Below are positions 48,398-57,662 of a stretch of 64,000 nucleotides of DNA, in pieces. The DNA lies in contig NZ_CAJNAT010000003.1 of NCBI RefSeq assembly GCF_905220705.1, positions 124,001 to 188,000 on the forward strand, written 5' to 3'. Each line of letters starts with the position of its first letter. Positions within the stretch are counted from its first letter, which is position 1. Below the pieces are notes generated by a model. The model made no database searches and was not told where the DNA came from. It was given only the letters and a program-made list of their open reading frames with translations. The translations under genes were made by a program, and so were the position numbers. This DNA is from Paraburkholderia domus. GTDB lineage: Bacteria; Pseudomonadota; Gammaproteobacteria; Burkholderiales; Burkholderiaceae.

Positions 48398-49321
48398 TCA
48401 GATCGTGAACGAACCGCCGTTCTGCCCGGTCGATTCCTGCAGACCCTTGATCCACTTGCGCGCCGGCAAACCGAGTTCAGCTTCAATTAGCTTCGCGCGT
48501 GCTTGCAGTGCCGTGAACGGCACGTCGAGCGCCGGGCCCGAGAAGGCGATCGCGATGCGGTTGCCATCGTGCACTTCCGGCAGCGCGACCACGCGGCCAT
48601 CGAACGCTTCGTTGAGCCGCTTCATGTTGCGCACGAAGCTCGGATGATCGCCGAACAGGTTGATCGTCACCACGCCCACCTCGGTCAGACATGCGCGCAC
48701 CGCGCGGTAAAAGCCGACGCTGTCGAGCACCGGGCCACGCGCGGTCGCATCGTAGACGTCGATTTGCAGCGCGCCGATCGTGCCGTGGTTGGCGCGGTCG
48801 TTGACGAAGTCCCATGCGTCCATTTCGTGCACGGTCAGGCGTGCATCGTCGTGCGGCAGTTCGAACATCGTGCGCGCGGCCACGACCACGGCCGGGTTCA
48901 CTTCGACCGCCTCGACTTTCGCACGCTTCAGGAAGCGGTACGCGAATTTGGTCAGTGCCGCGGCGCCCAGACCGAGCTGAACGATACGCTTGGGCGTTTC
49001 GATAAACAGCAGCCAGGCCATCATCTGCTGCGCGTATTCGAGTTCGACGTGATCCGGCTTGCGCAGACGCATCGCGCCTTGCACCCATTCCGTGCCGAAA
49101 TGCAGGAAGCGTACGCCGCCTTCTTCCGAGAACGTGACCGGCGCGAAACGCGGCTTGCGCGGTGCTTCGATTTGCGGTGCGTCGTGCAGGTCGTCGTCGT
49201 GTAGCGCGCGCTTTTTGCTGCGCACTACTTTCTGTTTGTTCAGCGTGTTGTTGCCGGTTTCAGCATCTTTGTTGCGGAAAGCACGTGCTTCAGCCGAGGC
49301 GCGCTTGATCAATTTCGTCAT
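48398..49321 (-). CDS. Spermidine synthase-like SAM-dependent protein
   Basis: 307 aa from the ATG at 49321. A basic leader (MTKLIKRASAEARAF) is followed by a Rossmann methyltransferase-like fold: RIVQLGLGAAALTKFAYRF is the SAM-binding motif and VEAVEVNPAVVVAAR motif two. IDVYDATARGP (the DxYD-type active-site segment) is close to spermine/spermidine synthases, but these stand-alone proteins may act on other substrates. It overlaps the preceding glycosylase by four bases (ATGA), so it is coupled to it. Confidence 0.78.
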   Translation of the reverse strand: MTKLIKRASAEARAFRNKDAETGNNTLNKQKVVRSKKRALHDDDLHDAPQIEAPRKPRFAPVTFSEEGGVRFLHFGTEWVQGAMRLRKPDHVELEYAQQMMAWLLFIETPKRIVQLGLGAAALTKFAYRFLKRAKVEAVEVNPAVVVAARTMFELPHDDARLTVHEMDAWDFVNDRANHGTIGALQIDVYDATARGPVLDSVGFYRAVRACLTEVGVVTINLFGDHPSFVRNMKRLNEAFDGRVVALPEVHDGNRIAIAFSGPALDVPFTALQARAKLIEAELGLPARKWIKGLQESTGQNGGSFTI

Positions 49322-49794
49322 GTAAGGATGTCGCGCCAGAGACGCAATTTTTGGTCGAACGAGAGCATAGCATTCGCCGGACTCGACGAAGGCAATACGA
49401 GGGTGACGTAGCCGGCTTCGCCGATCACCGGCGCAAAGCGGCCCGCCGTCTTGCCGTTGAAGCAGACTTTGGCAAGCTTCGGCGCGTGGGCACGCAGCGA
49501 AGCGAAATCGTTGGGGCTGGCATTGCGGATGGCGGCGTCGAGACTGCCCTCGCGCTCGCATGCGGCGAGCACGTCCCACACGCCGATACCATGCGATAGC
49601 ACGCGGCCCAGGCGATCTTCGTAAGAGAGTTCGGGGAGTAGCGGTTCGTCGAGCACCGTGCCGAGTAATCGCCAGAACTGATTGCGCGGATGCGCGTAAT
49701 ACTGCGTCACCGCGAGCGACGCCTCGCCGGGGAAGCTGCCGAGAATCAGCGTATGCGTATTCGCCGCGACGACGGGAGGGAAGCCGCGCAGCAT
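49318..49794 (-). CDS. DNA-deoxyinosine/G-U mismatch glycosylase (UDG superfamily)
   Basis: 158 aa. TLILGSFPGEASL (residues 15-27) and YYAHPRNQFWRLL are the nucleotide-binding motifs of the uracil-DNA glycosylase superfamily, in the form seen in hypoxanthine-DNA glycosylases. IGVWDVLAACEREGSLDAAI and LPSSSPAN complete the site. It should remove deaminated bases from DNA. Its ATG overlaps the ubiC stop (TGATG) and its own stop overlaps the next start (ATGA), so all three genes form a tight operon. Confidence 0.88.
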   Translation of the reverse strand: MLRGFPPVVAANTHTLILGSFPGEASLAVTQYYAHPRNQFWRLLGTVLDEPLLPELSYEDRLGRVLSHGIGVWDVLAACEREGSLDAAIRNASPNDFASLRAHAPKLAKVCFNGKTAGRFAPVIGEAGYVTLVLPSSSPANAMLSFDQKLRLWRDILT

Positions 49795-50546
49795 CAGCGC
49801 TTTACCTTACTGTCCGATTCCGGAGCTTGCCCGGATTCATGCGCGCCCCGTTCGGAGAGGTGTTCTTGCTCCGCACGCGGCACACCATGGGCGCGCGACG
49901 CCGTATGCTCGAGCGGCCGGCCATGTTCCCGCACATGCGTGCGCTGCGGCGCGTGCGCGGACGCCGGGTGCGCAGATGGCATGCGCGCCGAAGCCGCCAG
50001 ACGCGCCCACAGCGCGGGCAACATGCATTCAGTCACCATCAGCGGCGCACCGTGGCGCTCGAACACCGAGCGGCGCGCAACCAGCACGTGCGGCGGCATG
50101 CCATCGATTTCACGCGCCGCCAACCGGTACAGCGGATGGCGTGCAGTCAACCTGCGGCTGACCAGCGAGGATCGTGCGACGCTGCTATCGCTGTAAAGCA
50201 ACTCGGCGAGCGGCCGCGTGCGTAGCCGGCGCGTGGCCTGCCACACGCCGACGCTTGCGGCCAGCGGCGCGACGCTATGCGCCGCGACAAACGGCACGCC
50301 GTCGACCGACAACACCACTTCCCGAACCCACACCGGCGCGCGCGGCACGAGGCCAAGCGCGGCGTGTTCGTCGGCCCAGGGCAGCGCGACGGCTTCGCGC
50401 GTCACACGCACGGCCACCGCGCCGAGCGTGCGCAGATGCGCGGTCAGTGATCCACCGCGGGTCAACCAGTCTTTCTGGGCGGCGCTCAAACCGGGTAAGG
50501 GCGTGACGCGCCAGTGGGCGTCGGCGGCATCGAAACGGATAGGCAT
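49794..50546 (-). CDS. ubiC: Chorismate--pyruvate lyase UbiC
   Basis: 250 aa; the first step of ubiquinone synthesis, chorismate to 4-hydroxybenzoate plus pyruvate. Arg75 (VWVREVVLS), the LAELLY segment and Glu173 ([12 protein letters not shown]) match the family's ligand-binding residues. The typical enzyme ends soon after LPALW; here 55-60 more residues follow, rich in His, Arg, Ala and Glu, which look disordered. A TATAAT lies only 8 bp before the ATG, so the transcript may be nearly leaderless. It is the first gene of a coupled three-gene operon. Confidence 0.9.
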   Translation of the reverse strand: MPIRFDAADAHWRVTPLPGLSAAQKDWLTRGGSLTAHLRTLGAVAVRVTREAVALPWADEHAALGLVPRAPVWVREVVLSVDGVPFVAAHSVAPLAASVGVWQATRRLRTRPLAELLYSDSSVARSSLVSRRLTARHPLYRLAAREIDGMPPHVLVARRSVFERHGAPLMVTECMLPALWARLAASARMPSAHPASAHAPQRTHVREHGRPLEHTASRAHGVPRAEQEHLSERGAHESGQAPESDSKVKR

Positions 50547-50790
50547 GGTGTCGGATTATAACGGCGCCGTTGTCAGAGGATCGCGAGTCCCTCAGCTGCC
50601 TTCCCTTCAGGAAGTTCCATTGACAGCCATTCGGAAGCTAATCCGCTTCAATCGGATGTCGAATTCAGAGTGTTCCGATTCTCCGTGGCCAGCAACGCGC
50701 GATACAACCTTTGTGCTTTACAAAGTCGGCGGCCCGTCCGCGATCGAAGCGCGGGCCATGTGATCGGATATTGAAGGAGAAAAAAGAAAC

Positions 50791-51297
50791 ATGAGAACAT
50801 TCCTGGGCGCTACCGTATGCGCAATGTCTGTGGTGATGGTGGCGGGTTGCGCAGCGCCGCTGAACCGCGATAAAGAGACATCGCTGAACAAGGCGGTCGG
50901 CATCGAAGTGACACCGGTTGCCAACGGCGTCTCCGTCAAGCTGCCCGAAGCCGCGCTGTTCGAGTTCGGCAAATCCGAAGTGCGCGGCGATGCAGCGGCG
51001 GTCATCAATCGTTCAGCCGTTCTGCTCAAGCGCAGCAAGAAACCTGTGTTGGTCGAGGGTTACACCGACAATGTCGGCACGCTCGACTATAACCAGCAGC
51101 TTTCCGAAGCACGCGCCACGGCGGTAGGTTATGCGCTCGTGGCGCGCGGCGTGGCGCTGGAGCGGATCCGGACGAAAGGCAACGCGTACAACAACCCCGT
51201 TGCCAGCAACGATACGGCCGAAGGGCGCGCGCTGAACCGGCGCACGGAAATCGTCGTGCGCGGCGAAACGATGGATACGCTGATGGGACGGAAATAG
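50791..51297 (+). CDS. OmpA-family lipoprotein
   Basis: 168 aa. Signal peptide with lipobox VAGC (Cys20), so anchored in the outer membrane by lipid. The C-terminal OmpA domain has FEFGKSEVRGDA, VEGYTDNVGTLDYNQQLSEARA and GRALNRRTEIVV, which bind peptidoglycan. It thus links outer membrane and cell wall, like Pal. AAGGAG precedes the ATG. It stands alone, with a strong terminator after it. Confidence 0.92.
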   Translation: MRTFLGATVCAMSVVMVAGCAAPLNRDKETSLNKAVGIEVTPVANGVSVKLPEAALFEFGKSEVRGDAAAVINRSAVLLKRSKKPVLVEGYTDNVGTLDYNQQLSEARATAVGYALVARGVALERIRTKGNAYNNPVASNDTAEGRALNRRTEIVVRGETMDTLMGRK

Positions 51298-51325
51298 GCG
51301 TTAGCCACCCGACGCCAGAGTCAAT

Positions 51326-51353
51326 AAAACGCCCGCGTCATGCGGGCGTTTTT
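51326..51353 (+). terminator. Rho-independent terminator after the OmpA-like gene
   Basis: Stem AACGCCCGC / GCGGGCGTT (9 bp, 5-nt loop) with A-run before and TTTTT after. It lies about 28 bp past the stop codon. Confidence 0.93.
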
Positions 51354-51409
51354 ACGTGTGCTTCCTTATAGGGGTGACTTCCCGGCTTCCGCGCCATTCG
51401 CGCGAACAA

Positions 51410-53224
51410 CTATCGCGCGCCTGGCATCGCCGCCAATTGGGCCGTAACGCGCTCGACCACCGGCTCCCACGCCCCCGGACTCGGCTGCCTGAACAGATCG
51501 ACAGAGTCATACCAAGGCTGCATCTCCTCATTGCCCCAACACCAGTGCGACACGTGATCGAGCATCGCCAGCACGGGGCGCCCCAATGCGCCGCCCAAAT
51601 GCAAAGGCGCGCTATCGATGGTCACCACGGTATCGAGCGCGCTCACGTGCGCGGCCACGTGCGCGGCCACGTCGTCGAAACCGGCGTGGTAGTGCGCAGT
51701 CAGATCGCACACGCGATACCCCTGAGCACTCAAAGCCGCCACATCAGCGTGACGACCCGGCGTCAGCGGATGGAACACCACATTGGGTAGCGCGAGCACC
51801 GGAGCCAGCGCCGCAAGTGGAATCGACCGCTTCGCGTCGCGGCGATGGGTCGGGCTGCCCGACCAAACGAGGCCGACATGCAATCGCGCAGCCTCTCCAC
51901 CACATGCGCTGACCCGCTCGCGCCATGCGGCCACGCGGCTTGCGTCGGCAGACAGATAGGCCGCACCACGCACCTGGTCAGGCCGCGAGCCAAGCACCGA
52001 CGGCAGGCTCATCATCGGCAGGCCAAAGTGCGGCTTGCCGAGCGGTCCATCCTCGATGGACACACAATCCGCATATGAGCGCGCAAGCAGCGGCTGTAGC
52101 GCCCGGCGCACCGCAAGCACCAACCGGCCGCCCTCGTCGCGTACGCGCGCCGCCAGTTCGGGCACAAAACGCACCATCTGGATATCGTCGCCGTTGCCTT
52201 GTTCGCTATGCACGATCAAGGTCTTGCCGGCGAGCGGCTCGCCCGTCCAGCGCGGACACAACCGCTCCATCACGGTCACGACGTTGTTCGGTTCGCGGTC
52301 CTCACGCGTCAGACGCGCCGCGAAGTGCGGCCATGCGCTCGACCAGTCGCCGCGGCGCAACTTCAGATCGGCCAGATCGACGGCCGCTTGCGGCGCCGAC
52401 GGATCGAGTGCGAGGGCTGCATGCAGCGCCGCTTCGCTGTCGGCAAAACGCGCCTGCTCGGCTAGATACATACCGATCGCGGCCAGCACATGGGCGTTGC
52501 CGGGCGCGGAGGCATCGACAGCGCGCATGGTCGCCTCCGCCGCGGCGGCGTCGTTGCACTGCCATTGCGCATGGCTCAGTTGCCAGGCGATCTCGGCATC
52601 GCCGGGATGGTGCGCCAGCACCTCGCGACAAACGCGTGCGACCGTGGACCAATCGCGGATTTCCCGGAACGCCAGCACGAGTTGCAACGGCAACGCCGGG
52701 TGGATCGCCGGATCGAGCGCATAAGCCCGCAATAGCGCCGCGCGACGCTCGGCTCTCGCGCTCTCATCAGGCAACGCCGCAAGCGCGATCGCCAACCACC
52801 AGGGGGCGCGGGCGTCTTGTGGCGCGTGCGGCTCATACGCGCGCAACATGTGCGCCGCGGCCGAATGCGCGCCACAGCGATCGATCAACCAGACGATCCA
52901 TTCGACCGTCGCAGCCCACGGCTGCGCTGCTACCACGAGTTCACTATTGCGCTGCGCGGCGTCAGCGCGCCCGAGTGCGTCGGCGAACAGTGCCACGCGT
53001 GCATGACGCGCGCCGCTCCCTGCCGCCGGCGCTTGCGATGCACTGTGATATGCCGCTTCGAAACGCCCTGCGCTCGCGCACAGGTCTGCGTGCAATTGCG
53101 GCGCGCCCCCCTCTGCGACGAGTTCGAGGGCTCGTCGCTCGGCGGCGTCGAAGCCTTGTTCGCGCAAGATCGACCACAGAAGACACACGGGATCAGCAGG
53201 TTTCACCAGGTTGGAATCGGACAT
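51410..53224 (-). CDS. TPR protein with a glycosyltransferase-like C-terminal domain
   Basis: 604 aa. The N-terminal half holds tetratricopeptide-like helices, such as ADSEAALHAALALDPSAPQA and EVLAHHPGDAEIAWQLSHAQ. The C-terminal half has GKTLIVHSEQGNGDDIQMVRF, HVGLVWSGSPTHRRDAKRS and TIDSAPLHLGGALGRPVLAML, which are motifs of GT9/GT41-like glycosyltransferases fused to TPRs. It may glycosylate a protein or surface glycan. No signal peptide is seen. It is not near other glycan genes here. A short direct repeat (GCGGCCACGT, near 51646-51672) encodes a repeated VAAH. Confidence 0.8.
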   Translation of the reverse strand: MSDSNLVKPADPVCLLWSILREQGFDAAERRALELVAEGGAPQLHADLCASAGRFEAAYHSASQAPAAGSGARHARVALFADALGRADAAQRNSELVVAAQPWAATVEWIVWLIDRCGAHSAAAHMLRAYEPHAPQDARAPWWLAIALAALPDESARAERRAALLRAYALDPAIHPALPLQLVLAFREIRDWSTVARVCREVLAHHPGDAEIAWQLSHAQWQCNDAAAAEATMRAVDASAPGNAHVLAAIGMYLAEQARFADSEAALHAALALDPSAPQAAVDLADLKLRRGDWSSAWPHFAARLTREDREPNNVVTVMERLCPRWTGEPLAGKTLIVHSEQGNGDDIQMVRFVPELAARVRDEGGRLVLAVRRALQPLLARSYADCVSIEDGPLGKPHFGLPMMSLPSVLGSRPDQVRGAAYLSADASRVAAWRERVSACGGEAARLHVGLVWSGSPTHRRDAKRSIPLAALAPVLALPNVVFHPLTPGRHADVAALSAQGYRVCDLTAHYHAGFDDVAAHVAAHVSALDTVVTIDSAPLHLGGALGRPVLAMLDHVSHWCWGNEEMQPWYDSVDLFRQPSPGAWEPVVERVTAQLAAMPGAR

Positions 53225-53393
53225 GGGAATACAAAGAGTTGTCGCACGCAGGGGCGCGATCGCAAAAATAAGACTCGGTGCATAAATGGCTTAAAGATTG
53301 CAAATAATCCCTTAAGCATCCGAGTTTCGATCGAGCCAGCATAAGACAAATACGTGTTTTCACATCTCACAAATCCATCTCGATTTAGTTTTG

Positions 53394-53422
53394 TTGAATA
53401 GATTTGCTTAGTTAACCATAAT
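53394..53422 (+). promoter_or_regulatory. Sigma-70 promoter candidate for the 89-aa gene
   Basis: TTGAAT (53394-53399), a 17-bp spacer, and CATAAT (53417-53422), in an AT-rich stretch that stands out from the GC-rich surroundings. Transcription would start near 53430, about 60 nt before the TTG start codon. Confidence 0.55.
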
Positions 53423-53492
53423 TATTTTCCGGTCGACTTCTGGCGACGCTCCAAATCGCCCGGATCAACAAAAAACCAAAAAGGAGTAAGGA

Positions 53493-53762
53493 TTGAATAC
53501 TACGAACTCGAAAGAAACTTCTGACCGCATCGCACATCTGGCCGCCATCGTATTGCGGCGTCCGGGCGCCTTGTATCAGGAGAAGGAACTGGCCGGTTCA
53601 GCGCTCGCACAACATCACACATCGAAGCAGACCAGCACGGCGATCGGCAGTCTCGCGGCAAAAGTACTGGCTGACCATCATTCCTGCATCGAGGCAAAGG
53701 AACTGGCTGGCTCCGTGCTATCGCAGGTGCGTCATTTGCATGGGCAAGCGCCCGCGCACTAG
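53493..53762 (+). CDS. Unrecognised 89-aa protein with an internal duplication
   Basis: Starts with TTG at 53493 after AAGGAG; no ATG is in position. Residues 13-40 (IAHLAAIVLRRPGALYQEKELAGSALAQ, in parts) and 51-78 (IGSLAAKVLADHHSCIEAKELAGSVLSQ, in parts) repeat each other: LAAxVL, then KELAGSxLxQ. The protein looks soluble and helical with several His. I do not recognise a family. A fair promoter and a terminator-like hairpin bracket it, so it is a monocistronic small gene. Confidence 0.65.
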   Translation: MNTTNSKETSDRIAHLAAIVLRRPGALYQEKELAGSALAQHHTSKQTSTAIGSLAAKVLADHHSCIEAKELAGSVLSQVRHLHGQAPAH

Positions 53763-53844
53763 GCGCTCGCCGTTGTCCAACTGACAAAGCCGGCGCGACC
53801 TCCGCGCCGGGCAGCCCGGCGAACAGAAGAACGCACAAACGGGC

Positions 53845-53877
53845 AAAAAAATGCGCTGCCGAAGCAGCGCATTTTTT
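53845..53877. terminator. Bidirectional terminator between the 89-aa gene and htpG
   Basis: AAAAAATGCGCTGC and GCAGCGCATTTTTT pair around a CGAA loop. A-run and T-run suit both convergent genes. Confidence 0.92.
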
Positions 53878-53929
53878 AACGACAAGCGTCAAAACGACGC
53901 CGATCCAAACTCAACTCAAACTCGAAAGC

Positions 53930-55828
53930 TCAACCCGCACGCGCCAGCAACAAAGCGTTAGTACGCTTCACGAAGCTCGCCGGATCTTCCAGCGCGCCAC
54001 CCTCAGCAAGCAGCGCCTGATCGAACAGCAGATGACACCAGTCGTCGAAACTTGCGCTATCCGCGTGCAAGCCCTTCACCAGCGCATGCTCAGGATTCAC
54101 TTCGAGAATCGGATGGAACGACGGCGCGTCCTGGCCTGCCGCCTTCAGCATGCGTTGCAGATAGCCGCTCATTTCGCCATCGTCAGCCACGAGGCAAGAC
54201 GGCGAGTCAGTCAGGCGGAACGTCAGGCGCACGTCCTTGGCCTTGTCCTTCAGCGCTTCTTTCATCTTCTCGACGAGCGGCTTGAACTCTTCGCCGACCT
54301 TCTCCTGCGCCTGCTTTTCCTCATCATTCAACGCACCCAGATCGAGATCGCCGCGCGCGACGCTTTGCAGCGGCTTGCCGTCGAATTCGTTCAGGAACGA
54401 CAGCATCCATTCATCGACGCGATCGGTCAGCAGCAGCACTTCCACGCCCTTCTTGCGGAACACTTCGAGATGCGGGCTGTGGGTCGCGGCCTGCCAGGTG
54501 TCGGCGGTCACGTAGTAGATCTTGGTCTGCTCGGGCTTCATACGCGAAACGTAGTCGGCGAGCGAAACCGTTTGCTCCGGCGATTCCGTATGGGTCGACG
54601 CAAAGCGCACGAGCTTGGCGATACGCTCGCGATTCGCGAAGTCTTCGCCGATGCCTTCCTTCAGCACCTGGCCGAATTCCTTCCAGAAGCCAGCGTACTT
54701 TTCCTTATCGGCGTCGTTCTCCGAATTGGCCAGTTCTTCGAGCATCGACAGTGAGCGCTTGGTCACGCCTTCGCGGATCGCCTTCACATCGCGGCTTTCT
54801 TGCAGGATTTCGCGCGAAACGTTCAACGGCAGATCAGCCGAATCGACCACGCCCTTCACGAAACGCAGATACCCCGGCAGCAGTTGTTCGGCGTCGTCCA
54901 TGATGAACACACGCTTCACATACAGCTTCAGACCGGCGCGATGATCGCGGTTGAACATGTCGAACGGCGCTTGCGTCGGCACATACAGCAGTTGCGTGTA
55001 TTCGCTGCGGCCCTCGACGCGGTTATGCGTCCATGTCAGCGGATCCTGATGATCGTGCGAGAGGTGCTGGTAGAACTGCTTGTACTGTTCTTCTGTGATG
55101 TCGTTCTTCGAACGGGTCCACAGCGCGCTCGCCTGGTTGACGGTCTCGTCCTCGTCCTTCGTGACCATCTCGCTCTTTTCGGCGTCCCACTCCTCCTTCG
55201 CCATCAGGATGGGCAGCGCGACGTGGTCCGAGTACTTCTGGATGATCGACTTCAGACGATGCGACGACAGCAATTCGTCTTCATCGGCACGCAGATGCAG
55301 CGTGATGGTGGTGCCGCGCGCAGCGCGTTCGATCTGCTCCACCGCGAAATCGCCCTCGCCCGCGCTTTCCCAGCGCACGCCTTCTGAAGCCGGCAAGCCG
55401 GCGCGGCGCGTTTCGACCGTGATCTTGTCCGCGACGATAAAGCCGGAGTAAAAGCCCACGCCGAACTGGCCGATCAGCGCCGCATCTTTCTGCTGGTCGC
55501 CGGAGAGCTTGCCGAAGAATTCCTTGGTGCCCGAGCGCGCGATCGTGCCGAGGTTGGCGATCGCTTCGTCGCGGCTCATGCCGATGCCGTTGTCGTCGAG
55601 CGTGATGGTGCGCGCGGCCTTGTCGTACGACACGCGAATCCGCAGGTTCGGATCGTTTTCGTACAGCGCGCTGTTTTCGATCGCTTCGAAGCGCAGCTTG
55701 TCGGCCGCGTCGGACGCGTTCGAAATCAGCTCGCGCAGAAAGATTTCCTTGTTGCTGTACAACGAATGGATCATCAGGTGCAGAAGTTGTTTAACTTCTG
55801 CCTGAAAGCTCATGGTTTCTTGTGCCAT
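53930..55828 (-). CDS. htpG: Chaperone protein HtpG (bacterial Hsp90)
   Basis: 632 aa, the full Hsp90 form: N-terminal GHKL ATPase ([17 protein letters not shown] near residues 30-46, [11 protein letters not shown] for ATP binding, [13 protein letters not shown] lid), middle client domain and C-terminal dimer domain. It refolds or stabilises clients with DnaK. The start ATG at 55828 is preceded by GAGGAAG. A sigma-32 promoter lies about 75-105 bp upstream, consistent with heat-shock control. Confidence 0.97.
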   Translation of the reverse strand: MAQETMSFQAEVKQLLHLMIHSLYSNKEIFLRELISNASDAADKLRFEAIENSALYENDPNLRIRVSYDKAARTITLDDNGIGMSRDEAIANLGTIARSGTKEFFGKLSGDQQKDAALIGQFGVGFYSGFIVADKITVETRRAGLPASEGVRWESAGEGDFAVEQIERAARGTTITLHLRADEDELLSSHRLKSIIQKYSDHVALPILMAKEEWDAEKSEMVTKDEDETVNQASALWTRSKNDITEEQYKQFYQHLSHDHQDPLTWTHNRVEGRSEYTQLLYVPTQAPFDMFNRDHRAGLKLYVKRVFIMDDAEQLLPGYLRFVKGVVDSADLPLNVSREILQESRDVKAIREGVTKRSLSMLEELANSENDADKEKYAGFWKEFGQVLKEGIGEDFANRERIAKLVRFASTHTESPEQTVSLADYVSRMKPEQTKIYYVTADTWQAATHSPHLEVFRKKGVEVLLLTDRVDEWMLSFLNEFDGKPLQSVARGDLDLGALNDEEKQAQEKVGEEFKPLVEKMKEALKDKAKDVRLTFRLTDSPSCLVADDGEMSGYLQRMLKAAGQDAPSFHPILEVNPEHALVKGLHADSASFDDWCHLLFDQALLAEGGALEDPASFVKRTNALLLARAG

Positions 55829-55903
55829 GGTCGGACTTCCTCTCTGTTACGAATGGGGTTCTAGTCAGGCGTGGCGCACGGCCGCGTCGCCGGGTCGTCC
55901 GCC

Positions 55904-55933
55904 TAAGTTGGGGCAAGCCGGCGCGGTTTCAAG
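55904..55933 (-). promoter_or_regulatory. Sigma-32 (RpoH) heat-shock promoter of htpG
   Basis: On the minus strand, CTTGAA (55933-55928) is followed by a 14-bp spacer and CCCCAACTTA (55913-55904). Both boxes and the spacing match the RpoH consensus CTTGAA-N13/14-CCCCATnT closely. The -35 box overlaps the stop codon of the upstream MocR gene. Confidence 0.8.
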
Positions 55934-57383
55934 AGGCGCGCCGCGCGACGCTGTCCAGATAGCGGCACAGAAACGTCGACAGCTCAGGATCGGCACAGTT
56001 GGCGATATTAAAACGCATCCATGTGCTCGGCGACTGCTGCGGAGAAAACAGGCTCCCAGGCGACAGCAGGAAACCGTCTTCGTGCCCGGCGGCCGCGAAC
56101 GCGCTCGCGTCGACGCCGGTGTCGGCCCACAGGAACATGCCCGCTGCGGGTGTCAGGAACAGCTTCATACCCGTCTTCTCCAGCATCCGCACGGACTTCT
56201 CGCGCACGCCGTCGAGCCGCGCGCGCAGCCGCTCGACATGCCGGCGGTAGTGGCCCTCGGTGAGAATCTTGTAAAGCACGCGCTCGTTCAGTTCGGGGCT
56301 CGTCATGCCGACCAGCATTTTCTGATCGCTGACGGCCGTGGCCACCTCCGGCGCACACGCGATAAAACCCACGCGCAGATTGGGCGCGAGCGTTTTCGAA
56401 AAACTGCCGAGGTAAATCACGCGCTTCAACTGGTCGAGGCTCGCGAGCCGCGTGCCGGGATAGCTCGGCGGGCACAGATCGCCATAAATATCATCTTCGA
56501 CGACGATGAAGTCGTACGCTTCGGCAAGCCGCAGGATACGGAACGCCTGCGCGGCCGTGAGTGACGTGCCGGTCGGATTCTGCAGCACCGAATTGATCAC
56601 CAGCATTTTCGGCCGCCAGGTCTCAACCAGCGCCTCGAGCGCGTCGAGGTCCGGTCCGTCCGACGTGTACGGCATGCCGATGAGGCGCGCGCCCTGCGAT
56701 GCAAAACGCCCGAACATCTGGAACCAGGCCGGATCGCCGACGATTACCGCATCGCCCGGCTTCACGTAGATCCGCGAAATCAGGTCAATTGCCTGGGTAA
56801 TGCCGGAGACCATCACGATCTGATCCGGCGAAGCGCCGATTTCCAGCTCCTCAAGCCGCGTCTGCAACTGCTGGCGCAGCGGCAAAAAGCCCTGCGGCGT
56901 GCCAATTCCAAGCATCTGAGCACCGCTTTGCCGGCCGAGCGTGCGCAGCGCGTTGGTGATCAGATCACCGTCGAGCCAGCGCCCCGGCAGGTAGCCCAGG
57001 CCCGGACTGCGCTCGGGGCGCGCCCCCGTATAAAGCATATTGCGAAGCAGCCAGACAACGTCGATCGCGGCGGGCGCGGGCGCGGCGGCGGCGATCGTAC
57101 GGATCTCGGGCGCCGACACCCCGCCGAGCCGTTCGCGCACATAGAAGCCGGAGCCGCGCCGCGACTCCAGATAGCCCTGCGCCACCAGCCGTTCGTAAGC
57201 CTCGACCACCGTGAAGCGCGACACACCCTTGTCCAGCGCCAGCTTGCGGATCGACGGCATGCGCATGCCGGGGCGAAACACGCGCTCCTCGATGCGGCGG
57301 CGCGCCCACTGGACGAGCTGCTCGACCAGCGTCAGCGACGCCGTATCGTGCGGGGTAGGAATCTGGGCAAGCGGGACGGACAT
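55929..57383 (-). CDS. MocR-type GntR regulator with aminotransferase domain
   Basis: 484 aa from the ATG at 57383; upstream frame is rejected. An N-terminal GntR winged helix (VFRPGMRMPSIRKLALDKGVSRFTVVEAYERLVAQGYL) is fused to a fold-type I aminotransferase domain, whose PLP Lys lies in LGSFSKTLAPNLRVGF. Such regulators sense PLP or an amino compound and control a divergent gene. The divergent gene here is a VOC protein, and an aminotransferase-RidA pair follows. Possible operators lie at 57398-57431. Confidence 0.9.
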   Translation of the reverse strand: MSVPLAQIPTPHDTASLTLVEQLVQWARRRIEERVFRPGMRMPSIRKLALDKGVSRFTVVEAYERLVAQGYLESRRGSGFYVRERLGGVSAPEIRTIAAAAPAPAAIDVVWLLRNMLYTGARPERSPGLGYLPGRWLDGDLITNALRTLGRQSGAQMLGIGTPQGFLPLRQQLQTRLEELEIGASPDQIVMVSGITQAIDLISRIYVKPGDAVIVGDPAWFQMFGRFASQGARLIGMPYTSDGPDLDALEALVETWRPKMLVINSVLQNPTGTSLTAAQAFRILRLAEAYDFIVVEDDIYGDLCPPSYPGTRLASLDQLKRVIYLGSFSKTLAPNLRVGFIACAPEVATAVSDQKMLVGMTSPELNERVLYKILTEGHYRRHVERLRARLDGVREKSVRMLEKTGMKLFLTPAAGMFLWADTGVDASAFAAAGHEDGFLLSPGSLFSPQQSPSTWMRFNIANCADPELSTFLCRYLDSVARRAS

Positions 57384-57397
57384 AACGGGCTCCAACT

Positions 57398-57431
57398 GTA
57401 CCGAACGGTATCGAATCGATTGTACCGTTAC
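57398..57431. promoter_or_regulatory. Candidate operator repeats in the MocR/VOC intergenic region
   Basis: TGTACCG occurs at 57398-57404 and 57421-57427, 23 bp apart, that is, on the same face of the helix after about two turns. MocR regulators often bind direct repeats, so these are candidates for autoregulation. Confidence 0.45.
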
Positions 57432-57447
57432 TGTGCCGGTCGCCGCC

Positions 57448-57471
57448 GCTACATTTAAGGCTACATTTAAG
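57448..57471. repeat. 12-bp tandem duplication GCTACATTTAAG
   Basis: Two exact adjacent copies in the same intergenic region, after the putative operator. It may be part of the promoter for the plus-strand gene or a recent duplication. Confidence 0.85.
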
Positions 57472-57662
57472 ATAAGCAACGGATGATGAAGCGGCTCGGG
57501 TTGCACCGCGCCGCAGGCGAACGGCCTCGGGCAAAACCAGCCCAAACGCCATCCGTCTGGCCCGCCGACCCGGCAAACGGTTATGCTTACGACCCCGGCA
57601 ACGCTGCTGCCGCACCCGGCGCGCGTTCCGGCTTACCGCAGAAACCGTTTTCCCGATCCGCC

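Noticed and set aside
48111..48455. 114-codon frame upstream of the spermidine-synthase-like gene
   Set aside because: No start site and a composition typical of GC-rich noise.
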